64,000 nt of DNA, taken from the NCBI GenBank assembly GCA_021324015.1, contig JAJPJX010000213.1, positions 1-64,000 on the forward strand, in the 5' to 3' direction. This DNA is from Solibacteraceae bacterium (GTDB lineage Bacteria; Acidobacteriota; Terriglobia; Bryobacterales; Bryobacteraceae). Shown in pieces: positions 55,546-64,000 of this stretch; the first letter of the stretch is position 1, and each line of letters begins with the position of its first letter. The notes below the pieces were generated by a model. The model had not been told where the DNA came from. It worked only from the letters and a program-made list of their open reading frames with translations, and did no database searches. The translations under genes were made by a program, and so were the position numbers.

Positions 55546-57954
55546 ATGCGCTCGCTACTGGGAGACATGCGCTACGGGTTTCGCTTATTGCGCAAGCGGC
55601 CGGCGTTCAGCCTGATCGCTGTACTGGCGCTGGCTCTGGGAATCGGCGCCAATACGGCCATCTTCAGCGTGGTGGACGCGGTGCTTTTGCGGCCACTGCC
55701 CTACGCGGACTCCGGCCGGCTGGTGGCGTTGTGGGAGCGCTCGCCACAGCTCGAAGACGGCTCGGTGGCGTATCTCAATTTCCTGGACTGGAAGGCGCAA
55801 TCGCGCGTGTTCGAGAGCCTGGCCGCGCGTCAGGGCGCTAATTTCAACCTCACAGGGCAAGAAGAGCCGGAACGGTTGAACGGCGCTAACGTTTCAGCGG
55901 AGTTCTTTCCACTCCTGGGAGTGCAGCCGCTGCTCGGCCGGGTATTCCGCGCGGACGAAGACCGCGCCGGGGCGAAGAAAGTGGCGGTGATCAGCTACGG
56001 TTTGTGGCAGCGGCGCTTTCACGGAGACGAAGGCATCCTGGGGCGCGCGATCGATCTGGACGGCGCCCCCTTCACGGTGATCGGGGTGCTGCCGGCGAAA
56101 TTCCGGGATCCGGCTTATGCCGAGCGGGTAGACGTCTACGCGGCCATCGGCCGCGATGCCGACCGCTTGCAGAACCGCGGCAACCATCCGGGCATCTACG
56201 TGGTGGGGCGGCTGAAACCCGGGGAAACCCTCGCGCAGGCGCGCGCCGAGATGGACCTCATCGCGCAGCGGCTGGAGCGGCAGTATCCGGCCACCAACAG
56301 CGGCCGGCGCGTGGCCGTGCAGTTGTTGCAGGACCGACTGGTGCGGGACCTGCGCACGGCGCTGCTGGTGGTGCTGGCGGCGGTGGGTTTCGTGCTGCTG
56401 ATCGGCTGCGCCAACGTGGCCAACCTGCTGCTGGCGCGCGCCGCCGAACGGCAGCCGGAGATCGCTCTGCGGGCCGCGCTGGGCGCCGGGCGGTGGCAGT
56501 TGTTCCGGCAGTTGCTGGCCGAGAGCCTGGTGCTGGCACTCGCCGGCGGCGCCTGCGGGCTGCTGCTGGGCTGGTGGGGCATGCGCGGCCTGCTGGCGGT
56601 AGCCCCGGAAGACCTGCCGCGCTTTTCCGAAGCTGCCATGAACCTACGCGTGCTGGGCTTCACGCTCGGGCTTTCGCTGGCCACCGGCCTGGTGTTCGGA
56701 TCCGTGCCGGCCTGGCAGTCGGCCTGGGGCAGCCTGCACGACGTGCTGAAAGAGAGCGGCCGCCGCGTCTCGGGCGACCTGCGCCGCAACCGGATTCGCG
56801 GGCTGCTCGTAGTAGGCGAGGTGGCGCTTTCGCTCGTGCTGCTTATCGGCGCGGGCCTCATGCTGCGGTCCTTTGCGCGCGTGCTGGCGGCCAGTCCGGG
56901 ATTCCGCGCGGAACGCGTCCTCACCCTGCAAATCGATCTGCCGGGTACCAAGTATCAAAAGCCCGATCAGTGGATCCAGTTCTTCCAGCAGGTGCTGGGC
57001 CGCACGCGCAACCTGCCCGGCGTGCTTTCGGCCGCCACGATTCTGCCCGTGCCGGTCGGCGGCTTCGGCTGGCAGACGGGCATGCGCATCGAAGGCCGCG
57101 AGTATCCCACGCCGCACGATTCCGATCTCACTGACATCGCCTACGTGACGCCGGACTATTTCCAGACCATGGGCATTCCCTTGCGCCGCGGGCGTGTCTT
57201 CACCGAGCAGGATCGCGAGGGCGCGCTGCCGGTGGCGGTGATCGATGAAAAGCTGGCGCGCACGTACTTCCCGGACGCCGATCCGATGGGCAAGCGCCTG
57301 GCAATCGGCGGCAAGAACTGGCAGATCGTGGGCGTGGTGGGCCACGTGAAGAACTACGGAGTGGACCAGGAATCCCGCGTGGAGACCTATCTGCCCTTCT
57401 ACCAGTCGCCGCGGCCGGCCATGTCGCTGGTGGTTCGCACCACCATGGACCCCGCGCAACTCGCCGGGCCGATTCGCGGCGAAGTGCGGCAGGTGGATCC
57501 CAACCAGGCGGTTTCCGACGTGCGCACCATGGAGCGGCTGGTGGCGGATTCGGTGGCGCCCAAGCGCATTTCGGCGCTGCTGCTGGGCATTTTCGCGGCG
57601 ATTGCGGTGCTGCTGGCCGCGGTGGGCCTGTACGGAGTCATTTCCTACACGGTGGCGCAGCGCACGCGCGAGATTGGCATCCGCATGGCGCTGGGCGCCG
57701 GCGGCGGCGACGTGCTGGCCATGGTGGTGAAGCAGGCGCTGGCGCTGGGCGGCCTGGGGATGGCAATCGGCCTGGGCGGCGCGGCCCTGCTGACGCGCGC
57801 CATGAAAGGCCTGCTGTTCGGCATCTCCGCCGTGGACCCGCTGACCTTCGCGGCGGTGCCGGCCGCACTGGCGCTGGTGGTGCTGGCGGCCTGCTACCTC
57901 CCCGCCCGCCGCGCCACGCGCATCGATCCGGTCACGGCGCTGAGATACGAGTAA
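55546..57954 (+). CDS. ADOP-family ABC transporter permease (MacB/FtsX duplicated)
   Basis: 802 aa. N-terminal signature MRSLLGDMRYGFRLLRKRPA and ALALGIGANTAIFSVVDAVL, followed by a MacB periplasmic core domain (YAERVDVYAAIGRDADRLQN), FtsX helices (VLLIGCANVANLLLARAAE) and then a second copy of both (LLVVGEVALSLVLLIGAGLM, QRTREIGIRMALGAGGGDV). The end LPARRATRIDPVTALRYE is typical. This double structure defines the acidobacterial duplicated orphan permeases, normally found without ATPase. Here it follows an adaptor, an ATPase and a DUF4097 gene in one operon, so it is probably part of a complete exporter. Confidence 0.93.
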   Translation: MRSLLGDMRYGFRLLRKRPAFSLIAVLALALGIGANTAIFSVVDAVLLRPLPYADSGRLVALWERSPQLEDGSVAYLNFLDWKAQSRVFESLAARQGANFNLTGQEEPERLNGANVSAEFFPLLGVQPLLGRVFRADEDRAGAKKVAVISYGLWQRRFHGDEGILGRAIDLDGAPFTVIGVLPAKFRDPAYAERVDVYAAIGRDADRLQNRGNHPGIYVVGRLKPGETLAQARAEMDLIAQRLERQYPATNSGRRVAVQLLQDRLVRDLRTALLVVLAAVGFVLLIGCANVANLLLARAAERQPEIALRAALGAGRWQLFRQLLAESLVLALAGGACGLLLGWWGMRGLLAVAPEDLPRFSEAAMNLRVLGFTLGLSLATGLVFGSVPAWQSAWGSLHDVLKESGRRVSGDLRRNRIRGLLVVGEVALSLVLLIGAGLMLRSFARVLAASPGFRAERVLTLQIDLPGTKYQKPDQWIQFFQQVLGRTRNLPGVLSAATILPVPVGGFGWQTGMRIEGREYPTPHDSDLTDIAYVTPDYFQTMGIPLRRGRVFTEQDREGALPVAVIDEKLARTYFPDADPMGKRLAIGGKNWQIVGVVGHVKNYGVDQESRVETYLPFYQSPRPAMSLVVRTTMDPAQLAGPIRGEVRQVDPNQAVSDVRTMERLVADSVAPKRISALLLGIFAAIAVLLAAVGLYGVISYTVAQRTREIGIRMALGAGGGDVLAMVVKQALALGGLGMAIGLGGAALLTRAMKGLLFGISAVDPLTFAAVPAALALVVLAACYLPARRATRIDPVTALRYE

Positions 57955-57956
57955 GC

Positions 57957-59549
57957 CTACTCACCCAGTTCGAAGGTGAAGATGGCGTTGCCGGCGGCGA
58001 TGGCGATAGCCTGGCGGCCGTGGTTCAGGTAAGTGATGGGGTTGGCGCGGATGATGCCGCCCAGATTCTGCCGCCAGACCTCGCGGCCGGTTTCGGCATC
58101 CAGGGCGAACAGGTAGCCCTCGTCGCTGCCTCCGAAGACCAGTTTTCCGCCGGTGGAAAGCACGCCCGCCCAGGGTTTCGTTTGGAGCCGGTATTCCCAC
58201 ACGCGCTCGCCGGTCTTGGGATTGAGGGCGCGGATAGCACCGTGACCGGGGTCTTCCGGCAGGTCGATGAGCGGCACGCTGCCGATGTAGCGATTGCCGG
58301 GCGAATACTCCTGCTCGCCCTTGCGGTAGACGCTGCGGTTCTCCCAAACGGCCAGGTAGAAAAGCTTGGTCAGCGGATTGTAGCTCGGGGAATACCAGTT
58401 CGTGGCGCCCTGCACGCCGGGCCAAAGATAGGTGCCCTCCGGGGTGGGATCGATGTTGGGCAGGCGGATGGGGCGACCGTCGGCCTCCAGTCCCCGCGCC
58501 CAGGTCTGGGTGGCGAAGGGCTTGCCGAACAGAAACTTTCCGGTCTCGCGGTCCAGCACGTAATAGAAGGCGTTGCGGTGGGCCCAGTAAACCAGCTTGC
58601 GGGGCCGGCCCTGCCATTCGTCGTCCACCAGGACGGGGACCTGCACAGCGTCCCAATCGTGCACGTCGTGCGGGACGAACTGGTAATACCAGTTCAGCTT
58701 CCCGGTGTCGGCGTCGAGCGCGATGGCGCTGTCGGTATACAGGTTGTCGCCGGGCCGCGAGTCGCCGTTCCAGTCGGGCGAGGGATTCCCGGTACCCCAG
58801 ATGATGAGGTTCTGCGCGGCGTCATAGGAACCGGTGACCCAGGTGGGACCGCCGCCAGTTTTCCAGGCGTTGCCGGACCACGTCTGGCTGCCCGGCTGCC
58901 CGGGTTCAGGGATGGTCCAGAAGCGCCAGCGGCGTTTGCCCGTGGCGGCCTCGTAGGCATCCAGGAAGCCGCGGATGCCGTACTCGCCGCCGCTGATGCC
59001 GCACACGATCATGTCCTTGACGGCCAGGGGCGCGACGGTGATAGCGTGCCCGGTACGATAGTCGGCCACCGCGCGGTCCCAGAGGACCGCGCCGGTCCTG
59101 GCGTCTAGGGCCACCAGGTGGGCATCCACGGTGCCGACGAAGACGCGGTCGCCGAGGACGGCCACGCCGCGATTCACCTGGCCGCAGCACACGTTGATGC
59201 GGTCCGGCAGGGACCGCTGGTAGCGCCAGTAGCGGCGCCCGGTGGCGGCGTCCAGGGCCACCACGTTGCTCGGGGGCTCGCTGACATACATTACGCCGTC
59301 GATGACCAGCGGCGTGGTCTCCACCATCTGGGTGGTGGCCATCTGGTAGACCCACTTGATCCGCAGCCGGCCGGCATTCTCGCGGCGCACCTGTTCCAGC
59401 GAGCTATAGCGCCAGCCGCGATAGCCGCCGGAATAGGTGAGCCAGTTGGCGTTGTCCTCGGCAGCGTGCAGCAGGCGCTCGAAGGTAACCTGGGCGGAGA
59501 GCGTGGACAAGCCCAGCACTCCGGCCAGCAGAGCGCAGCGGATGATCAT
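57957..59549 (-). CDS. PQQ-dependent dehydrogenase (quinoprotein), secreted
   Basis: 530 aa with a signal peptide (CALLAGVLGLSTLSAQ). Eight-bladed propeller of the PQQ methanol/ethanol dehydrogenase type: NWLTYSGGYRGWRYSSLEQV, VVALDAATGRRYWRYQ, the vicinal disulfide Cys pair in NVCCGQVNRGVAV, VALDARTGAVLWDRAV and PWAGVLSTGGKLVFGGSDEG. Somewhat shorter than MxaF or XoxF (about 600). The ATG has GGGAGGA upstream and overlaps the cytochrome c stop by ATGA. Likely oxidises an alcohol or aldehyde in the periplasm and passes electrons to that cytochrome. Confidence 0.91.
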   Translation of the reverse strand: MIIRCALLAGVLGLSTLSAQVTFERLLHAAEDNANWLTYSGGYRGWRYSSLEQVRRENAGRLRIKWVYQMATTQMVETTPLVIDGVMYVSEPPSNVVALDAATGRRYWRYQRSLPDRINVCCGQVNRGVAVLGDRVFVGTVDAHLVALDARTGAVLWDRAVADYRTGHAITVAPLAVKDMIVCGISGGEYGIRGFLDAYEAATGKRRWRFWTIPEPGQPGSQTWSGNAWKTGGGPTWVTGSYDAAQNLIIWGTGNPSPDWNGDSRPGDNLYTDSAIALDADTGKLNWYYQFVPHDVHDWDAVQVPVLVDDEWQGRPRKLVYWAHRNAFYYVLDRETGKFLFGKPFATQTWARGLEADGRPIRLPNIDPTPEGTYLWPGVQGATNWYSPSYNPLTKLFYLAVWENRSVYRKGEQEYSPGNRYIGSVPLIDLPEDPGHGAIRALNPKTGERVWEYRLQTKPWAGVLSTGGKLVFGGSDEGYLFALDAETGREVWRQNLGGIIRANPITYLNHGRQAIAIAAGNAIFTFELGE

Positions 59550-60319
59550 CGGGATCCTCCCGGAGAGCGCAAAGATGAGAGATAAGCGACCAGGTCCTGC
59601 AATGCCGCGTCGGAGAGCGCGCCGCGGAAAGAGGGCATGCGGGATTTCTTTTCGACGCGGTAGTCCTGGAGTCCGGACTTTTCCATGGAATGGAGCCGGC
59701 TCTGGAAGTCCAGGAACTGCACGGTGTAGGTATCCTCGTTCAGCAGGAAGCCTTCGTGCGCACGGCCGGAGTCGTCGCGGAAGCGGACGACCCAATAGGG
59801 TGGAAGCACCACCGCATCCGGGTCGAGCAGGGACTGGCGCAGATAGGCCGGCGCTCGGCTCTCGCCGATCGTCGTGAGGTCCGGGCCCAGGCGGCCGCCT
59901 TCCCCACGGACCCGGTGGCACTGCGGGCAGCCCTTGGCGGAGAACAGAGCCTTGCCGCGCGCGGGATCGCCCACCGGCGCGGCGGGTGCCGCGCTCAGAG
60001 AACGAATGTAGGCCACGATCTGCCAGATCCGGTCCGCGTTGTAGAACAGTGCAGGCATTTCGGTTCCGGGGATGCCGGTGGAGATATTGCGCAGCAGATC
60101 GGCATCAGAACTGCCGTGGTAGAAGCGCCCGGCCGCCAGGTTGGGGCCGCGTCCACCCTCGCCGTTTAGGCCGTGACAGGGCGAGCAATGCGAGCGGAAG
60201 GTTTTGGCGCCCGCCGCCACGTCGGCCAATGAAGTGCGCGGGTTGCGCACCTCCGCCTCCTGACCCGGCAGCGCGGCCGCGGCGATCAGGAGGATCAGCA
60301 TGCGCATAAGGATTGGCAT
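59546..60319 (-). CDS. Dihaem cytochrome c
   Basis: About 257 aa with a signal-like start (MLILLIAAAALPGQ). Two c-type haem motifs: CSPCH in SHCSPCHGLNGEGGRGP and CPQCH in AKGCPQCHRVRGEGG. Axial Met candidates are in TGIPGTEMPALF and SRMPSFRGALSD. It is the upstream partner of the PQQ dehydrogenase (ATGA overlap) and its probable electron acceptor. The start is either ATG at 60319 or 60307; a TATAAT on the minus strand overlaps the first. Confidence 0.88.
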   Translation of the reverse strand: MPILMRMLILLIAAAALPGQEAEVRNPRTSLADVAAGAKTFRSHCSPCHGLNGEGGRGPNLAAGRFYHGSSDADLLRNISTGIPGTEMPALFYNADRIWQIVAYIRSLSAAPAAPVGDPARGKALFSAKGCPQCHRVRGEGGRLGPDLTTIGESRAPAYLRQSLLDPDAVVLPPYWVVRFRDDSGRAHEGFLLNEDTYTVQFLDFQSRLHSMEKSGLQDYRVEKKSRMPSFRGALSDAALQDLVAYLSSLRSPGGSR

Positions 60320-60364
60320 TATACACCGTGCGCGGGCGGGGGTGACCCGCACCCGGTTTCTTCC

Positions 60365-60394
60365 TTTACATTGCGGCCTGCAAGATGATAGGCT
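60365..60394 (+). promoter_or_regulatory. Candidate sigma-70-type promoter of the nucleoside operon
   Basis: TTTACA (60365-60370) and TAGGCT (60389-60394) are separated by 18 bp, 13 bp upstream of the phosphorylase start, in the gap divergent from the cytochrome gene. The -10 box is weak. Confidence 0.35.
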
Positions 60395-60406
60395 AAGTGT
60401 CTCATA

Positions 60407-61711
60407 ATGCGTACAGTTGACTTGATCCAGAGGAAGCGCGACGGAGAAGAGCTGGCTCCGGAAGAGATCGAATACCTGGTGGATGGATACACCAAGGGGG
60501 AGATTCCCGACTATCAGTTGTCGGCCTTCCTCATGGCCGTGTACTTCACCGGCATGTCGGACCGCGAGGTCAGCCGGCTCACGGAGTGCATGCTCCGTTC
60601 CGGCGAGAGCTTGGATCTCTCGGGGATTCCCGGCGTTAAAGTGGACAAGCACTCCACCGGCGGAGTGGGCGACAAGACCAGCCTGATTGTGGCGCCGCTG
60701 GCGGCCGCCGCGGGCGTGGTTGTGCCCATGATGTCGGGCCGCGCGCTGGGCCACACGGGAGGCACGCTGGACAAGCTCGAGTCGATTCCCGGCTTGCGCA
60801 CGGATCTGACGCCGGAGCAGTTCACCACCCAATTGAAGGAAATCGGCCTTTGCTTCATTGGCCAGTCCGAGCGGCTGGCTCCCGCCGACCGCAAGCTGTA
60901 CGCGCTACGGGACGTGACGGCCACGATCGAATCCGTACCCCTGATCGCTTCCTCCATCATGTCCAAGAAGATCGCCGAGGGCGTGGATGCGCTGGTGCTG
61001 GACGTCAAAGTGGGCAACGGCGCCTTTATGAAGAAGCAGGTAGACGCCCGCCGCCTGGCGCAGATGATGGTGGGTATCGGGCGCCGCGTGGACAAGCGGG
61101 TGCAGGCGCTGATTACGGACATGAGCCAGCCGCTAGGCTTCGCCATCGGCAACGCCCTGGAAGTGATGGAAGCCTCCCAGACGCTGCAGGGCGCCGGTCC
61201 GGAAGACCTGACGCGCCTTTCCGTGGAACTGGCCGCCCGGATGATCTTCCTGGGCAAGCAGAGCGCCACGCTGGAGGAGGCCCGCCGCACCGCCGAGAAA
61301 AAGCTGGTGGACGGCTCCGGCTACCGCAAACTCAAAGAGGCCGTGGCCGCGCAGGGCGGCAACCCGGCCGCGCTGGACAAGTTCGAACTGCTGCCCAACG
61401 CCACCGGCATGCGGGAGATCCCTTCGCCGCGCGCCGGTTACGTCAGCCAGATCGCCGCCGAGGACATCGGCACGGCATCCAACATGATCGGCGCCGGGCG
61501 GCAGCGGAAAGAGGATCAGATCGATCCGGCCGTGGGCGTCATCCTGGAAGTGAAGGTAGGCGAGAAGGTGGACGCCGGATCAGTCCTCTGCCGCCTGTAC
61601 TACACCAAGGAAGACCGCGTAGACGAAGCCGCCGACATGGTGGAGGACGCCTTCCGCATTTCCTCGCAGAAGCCGGATGAGCGGGAACTCATTCTGGAAG
61701 TCGTCGGCTGA
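60407..61711 (+). CDS. pdp: Pyrimidine-nucleoside (thymidine) phosphorylase
   Basis: 434 aa of the DeoA/Pdp family. N-terminal RTVDLIQRKRDGEELAPEEI, the phosphate and substrate site KVDKHSTGGVGDKTSLIVAP, GRALGHTGGTLDKLESIPG, and the Lys-rich ASSIMSKKIAEGVDALVLDV are all intact. The C-terminal domain ends in AFRISSQKPDERELILEVVG. Splits thymidine, uridine or deoxyuridine with phosphate. First gene of a salvage operon; its stop shares a base with the transporter start. Confidence 0.94.
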   Translation: MRTVDLIQRKRDGEELAPEEIEYLVDGYTKGEIPDYQLSAFLMAVYFTGMSDREVSRLTECMLRSGESLDLSGIPGVKVDKHSTGGVGDKTSLIVAPLAAAAGVVVPMMSGRALGHTGGTLDKLESIPGLRTDLTPEQFTTQLKEIGLCFIGQSERLAPADRKLYALRDVTATIESVPLIASSIMSKKIAEGVDALVLDVKVGNGAFMKKQVDARRLAQMMVGIGRRVDKRVQALITDMSQPLGFAIGNALEVMEASQTLQGAGPEDLTRLSVELAARMIFLGKQSATLEEARRTAEKKLVDGSGYRKLKEAVAAQGGNPAALDKFELLPNATGMREIPSPRAGYVSQIAAEDIGTASNMIGAGRQRKEDQIDPAVGVILEVKVGEKVDAGSVLCRLYYTKEDRVDEAADMVEDAFRISSQKPDERELILEVVG

Positions 61712-62934
61712 TGGGCCGGTTCACCGGGCTGCTCGGCCTGGCCCTGATGGTGGGCGCCGCGTGGCTCGTCTCCGCGCATAAGCGCGCGGTGAAGCTGCGC
61801 ATTCTGGCGTGGGGCATGGGATTGCAGTTCGCCTTCGCCGTGCTGGTGCTGAAAACCAGCTTTGGAAAACTGTTTCAGGCCATCGGCGCGGGGGTCAACG
61901 CCATGCTCGGCTTTGCCGAGGCCGGCAGCAATTTCGTCTTCGGCCCGCTGGGGATCAAAAGCGGCCCGTTCGGAGTGGTTTTCGCCTTCCAGGTGCTGCC
62001 CATCGTCATCTTCATCGCCTCGTTTTTTTCCATCCTGTACTATCTCGGCATCATGCAATGGGTCGTGCGAGGCATGGCCATCGCCATGCAGAAGGTCATG
62101 GGCGTCAGCGGCGCGGAGTCCCTGAACGTGGCCGCCAGCATTTTCATGGGCCAGACGGAAGCCCCGTTGACCATCCGGCCTTTCCTGGCGGGCATGACGG
62201 AATCCGAACTGTTCACTGTGATGACCAGCGGTATGGCGCACGTCTCGGGAGCGGTGATGGCGGCCTACGTGAAGATCGCGGGAGTGGACATCGTGCACCT
62301 GCTCACCGCCGTGATTATGACCGCGCCGGCCACCATCATGCTGGCCAAGATTTTCTACCCGGAAGTGGATCAGCCCGCCACGGCCGGCAAGGTGGAAATC
62401 CGCGTGGAGAAGACCGCCGTCAACGTCATCGATGCAGCGGCCCAGGGCGCGGGTGACGGCCTGCACCTGGCGCTGAACATCGCCGGCATGCTGATCGCGT
62501 TCCTGGCTCTGATCGCCATGATGAACGGGATTCTGGGGTGGCTGCACACGCTGCCCGGCATGGGCTGGATGCCCGCCTCCATGGAGAAAATATTCGGCGT
62601 GCTGTTCGCGCCCGTCGCCTGGATCATGGGTGTTCCGTGGAAGGATTCGAGCGCCATCGGAAACCTGCTGGGCACGCGGCTGGTGCTGAATGAATTTGTG
62701 GCTTTTTTGCAGCTTGGGCCGTTGAAGTCGCAGCTTGATCCGCGCTCATTCATCATTGCCACTTACGCGCTGTGCGGCTTTGCCAATTTCAGCTCGATCG
62801 CCATACAGATCGGCGGCATCGGCGCGCTGGCGCCCAACCGCAAATCCGATCTGGCCCGTCTGGGCCTCAAAGCCGTCGCGGCCGGGAGCATGGCCAACTT
62901 CATGTCGGCCTGCATCGCGGGGATGCTGTTGTGA
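61711..62934 (+). CDS. Concentrative nucleoside transporter (NupC/CNT family)
   Basis: 407 aa membrane protein. CNT signature segments: VSGAESLNVAASIFMGQTEA, PFLAGMTESELFTVMTSGMA, VSGAVMAAYVKIAG and LCGFANFSSIAIQIGGIGAL. Ten or so hydrophobic segments. Imports nucleosides with H+ or Na+ for the phosphorylases encoded on either side. Start at 61711 is the last base of the preceding stop codon; its own stop overlaps the next start (GTGA). Confidence 0.94.
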   Translation: MGRFTGLLGLALMVGAAWLVSAHKRAVKLRILAWGMGLQFAFAVLVLKTSFGKLFQAIGAGVNAMLGFAEAGSNFVFGPLGIKSGPFGVVFAFQVLPIVIFIASFFSILYYLGIMQWVVRGMAIAMQKVMGVSGAESLNVAASIFMGQTEAPLTIRPFLAGMTESELFTVMTSGMAHVSGAVMAAYVKIAGVDIVHLLTAVIMTAPATIMLAKIFYPEVDQPATAGKVEIRVEKTAVNVIDAAAQGAGDGLHLALNIAGMLIAFLALIAMMNGILGWLHTLPGMGWMPASMEKIFGVLFAPVAWIMGVPWKDSSAIGNLLGTRLVLNEFVAFLQLGPLKSQLDPRSFIIATYALCGFANFSSIAIQIGGIGALAPNRKSDLARLGLKAVAAGSMANFMSACIAGMLL

Positions 62935-63740
62935 TTCATCAGGCCAAACAGCACCTGGAATCTCAAACCGGCTGCCGGCCGCGCATCGCGGTAGTGTTGG
63001 GCAGCGGCCTGGGGGCGTTCGCGGAAGAGCTCACGGATTGCACGGTGATCCCCTACGCCGGGATCCCCAACTGGCCCGTCTCGACGGCTGTGGGGCACGC
63101 CGGCCATCTGGTATTCGGCAAACTGGAGGGCCTGGAGGTAGCCGTCATGGCGGGCCGCGTGCACCTTTACGAGGGCTACACCCCAGCGCAGGTGACTTTC
63201 GGTGTGCGGGTGCTGGCCCTGCTGGGGGTCAAAGCCATGGTCTTCACCAACGCCGCCGGGGGCATCAACCTTTCGCTCTCGCGGGGAGGCCTGGTGCTGA
63301 TATCCGATCACGTCAACTTGCAGGGCGTGAACCCGCTGGTGGGGCCGAATGACGAGCGGCTGGGGCCGCGCTTTCCGGATATGTCGGAAGCTTACTCGCG
63401 GCGTTACCGGGAAATCGCCTTGCAGGTGGGCGGCGAGCTCGGCATCCCGCTCTGCGAAGGTGTGTACGCGGCCATGTTGGGGCCGAGCTACGAGACTCCG
63501 GCCGAGATCCGGTACTTGCGCACGATCGGCGCGGACGTGGTAGGCATGTCCACGGTGCCGGAAGTCATTGCGGCCAACCACATGGGAGTGCGCGTGCTGG
63601 GAATCTCCTGCGTCACCAACATGGCCGCCGGCATCCTGCCGCAAAAGATCCAGCATGCCGAGGTGCTGGAGACCGGCGCCCTGGTGCGCGACACCCTGGT
63701 GCGCTTTCTCAAAGCACTGCTTCCGCGCCTGGAGGTCTAA
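62931..63740 (+). CDS. punA: Purine nucleoside phosphorylase (PNP-I family)
   Basis: 269 aa trimeric-type PNP. IAVVLGSGLGAFAEELTD at the N-terminus, GHAGHLVFGKLEG, MAGRVHLYEGYTPAQVTF, TNAAGGINLSLSRGGLVLI, the Glu in GPSYETPAEIRYLRTIGADV and Asn in GISCVTNMAAG agree with the family. Phosphorolysis of guanosine or inosine. I take the GTG at 62931 that overlaps the transporter stop by GTGA. Confidence 0.93.
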   Translation: MIHQAKQHLESQTGCRPRIAVVLGSGLGAFAEELTDCTVIPYAGIPNWPVSTAVGHAGHLVFGKLEGLEVAVMAGRVHLYEGYTPAQVTFGVRVLALLGVKAMVFTNAAGGINLSLSRGGLVLISDHVNLQGVNPLVGPNDERLGPRFPDMSEAYSRRYREIALQVGGELGIPLCEGVYAAMLGPSYETPAEIRYLRTIGADVVGMSTVPEVIAANHMGVRVLGISCVTNMAAGILPQKIQHAEVLETGALVRDTLVRFLKALLPRLEV

Positions 63741-64000
63741 ATGGATGCGCTCTGCGAAGCGGCCTTGCGCGCGCGCGAAAACGCTCACGCCCCCTTTTCC
63801 ATGTTCAAGGTGGGAGCAGCTTTGGAAGACCACTCCGGCCGCATCCACAGCGGTTGCAACGTGGAGAACGCCACTTTCGGACTCACCATCTGCGCCGAGC
63901 GGGTGGCCGTGCTCAAAGCCGTCTCCGAGGGCGCGCGGCAGTTCCGCCGCATGGCGGTGGCCGCGGATACCGACCGGCTCACGCCGCCCTGCGGCGCGTG
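63741..64000 (+). CDS. cdd: Cytidine deaminase, partial (cut by window end)
   Basis: 86 complete codons are visible. APFSMFKVGAALEDHSGRIH, then the first Zn/catalytic motif GLTICAERVAVLKAVSEG (Cys-Ala-Glu) and the start of the second Zn motif PCGA at the very end. GGAGG lies 5 bp upstream of the ATG. Deaminates cytidine or deoxycytidine, feeding the pyrimidine phosphorylase at the head of this operon. Confidence 0.92.
   Translation, partial: MDALCEAALRARENAHAPFSMFKVGAALEDHSGRIHSGCNVENATFGLTICAERVAVLKAVSEGARQFRRMAVAADTDRLTPPCGA

Noticed and set aside
60307-60323. TATAAT on the minus strand as promoter for a leaderless cytochrome c transcript
   Set aside because: No -35 match at proper spacing and the box overlaps one of the two possible start codons; too weak to list as a promoter.

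Overview
The window is GC-rich, dense genomic DNA from a bacterium most like an Acidobacteriota member of the Solibacter/Bryobacter type. This placement is inferred from gene content: an ADOP-type MacB permease, a VWFA-related secreted protein, a DUF6600/FecR protein, a PQQ dehydrogenase with its cytochrome c, and a GH127 enzyme. Most operons show ATGA or GTGA stop/start overlaps. I saw no rRNA, tRNA, CRISPR array or insertion sequence.

Layout. 1-6.2 kb: an aldo/keto reductase with an abnormal front end, a LytTR regulator and its LytS-type kinase overlapping tail to tail, a LiaF-like membrane protein, and a three-gene operon (adenosine-specific kinase, NAD-dependent epimerase, DHDPS-family lyase). 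6.2-8.5 kb: a small accessory patch with an unknown HEPN-like protein and a HicBA toxin-antitoxin pair. 8.5-13 kb: a FecR/DUF6600 surface protein, RNase R, and a receiver protein that has lost its phospho-acceptor. 13-24.2 kb: one long minus-strand kdp potassium-uptake operon (USP-like protein, an unnamed 27-residue membrane peptide, kdpF, kdpA, kdpB, kdpC, a beta-barrel porin, two stand-alone KdpD sensor modules, a flavoprotein and a polyferredoxin). 24.2-29 kb: a methyltransferase gene with an in-frame TGA, then on the opposite strand selB, a KdpD-type kinase and kdpE. 29-34.1 kb: a VWA protein and the remains of a small biosynthetic locus (frameshifted A-PCP-TE protein, GNAT protein, truncated PaaK-like ligase). 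34.1-44.5 kb: VapBC, an HpnI-like glycosyltransferase, a carboxyltransferase, an M20 peptidase, a CtpA protease, GuaA and GH127. 44.5-52.4 kb: a two-component system, a glucosylglycerate-type compatible solute locus, an MscS-like membrane protein and a DUF389 protein. 52.6-58 kb: a MacAB-like export operon. 58-60.3 kb: the PQQ dehydrogenase and a dihaem cytochrome c. 60.4-64 kb: a nucleoside salvage operon (pyrimidine phosphorylase, CNT transporter, purine phosphorylase, cytidine deaminase, cut by the window end).

The most interesting element is the methyltransferase at 24333-25064. Its reading frame crosses a TGA at 24918-24920 and continues with family-like sequence to a TAG. The TGA falls where arsenite-methyltransferase-type relatives carry a conserved cysteine, a hairpin compatible with a bacterial SECIS follows it, and selB lies about 2.1 kb away on the other strand. 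It is probably a selenoprotein. The selB gene is itself translationally coupled to kdpD and kdpE, and the KdpD functions are split over several genes.
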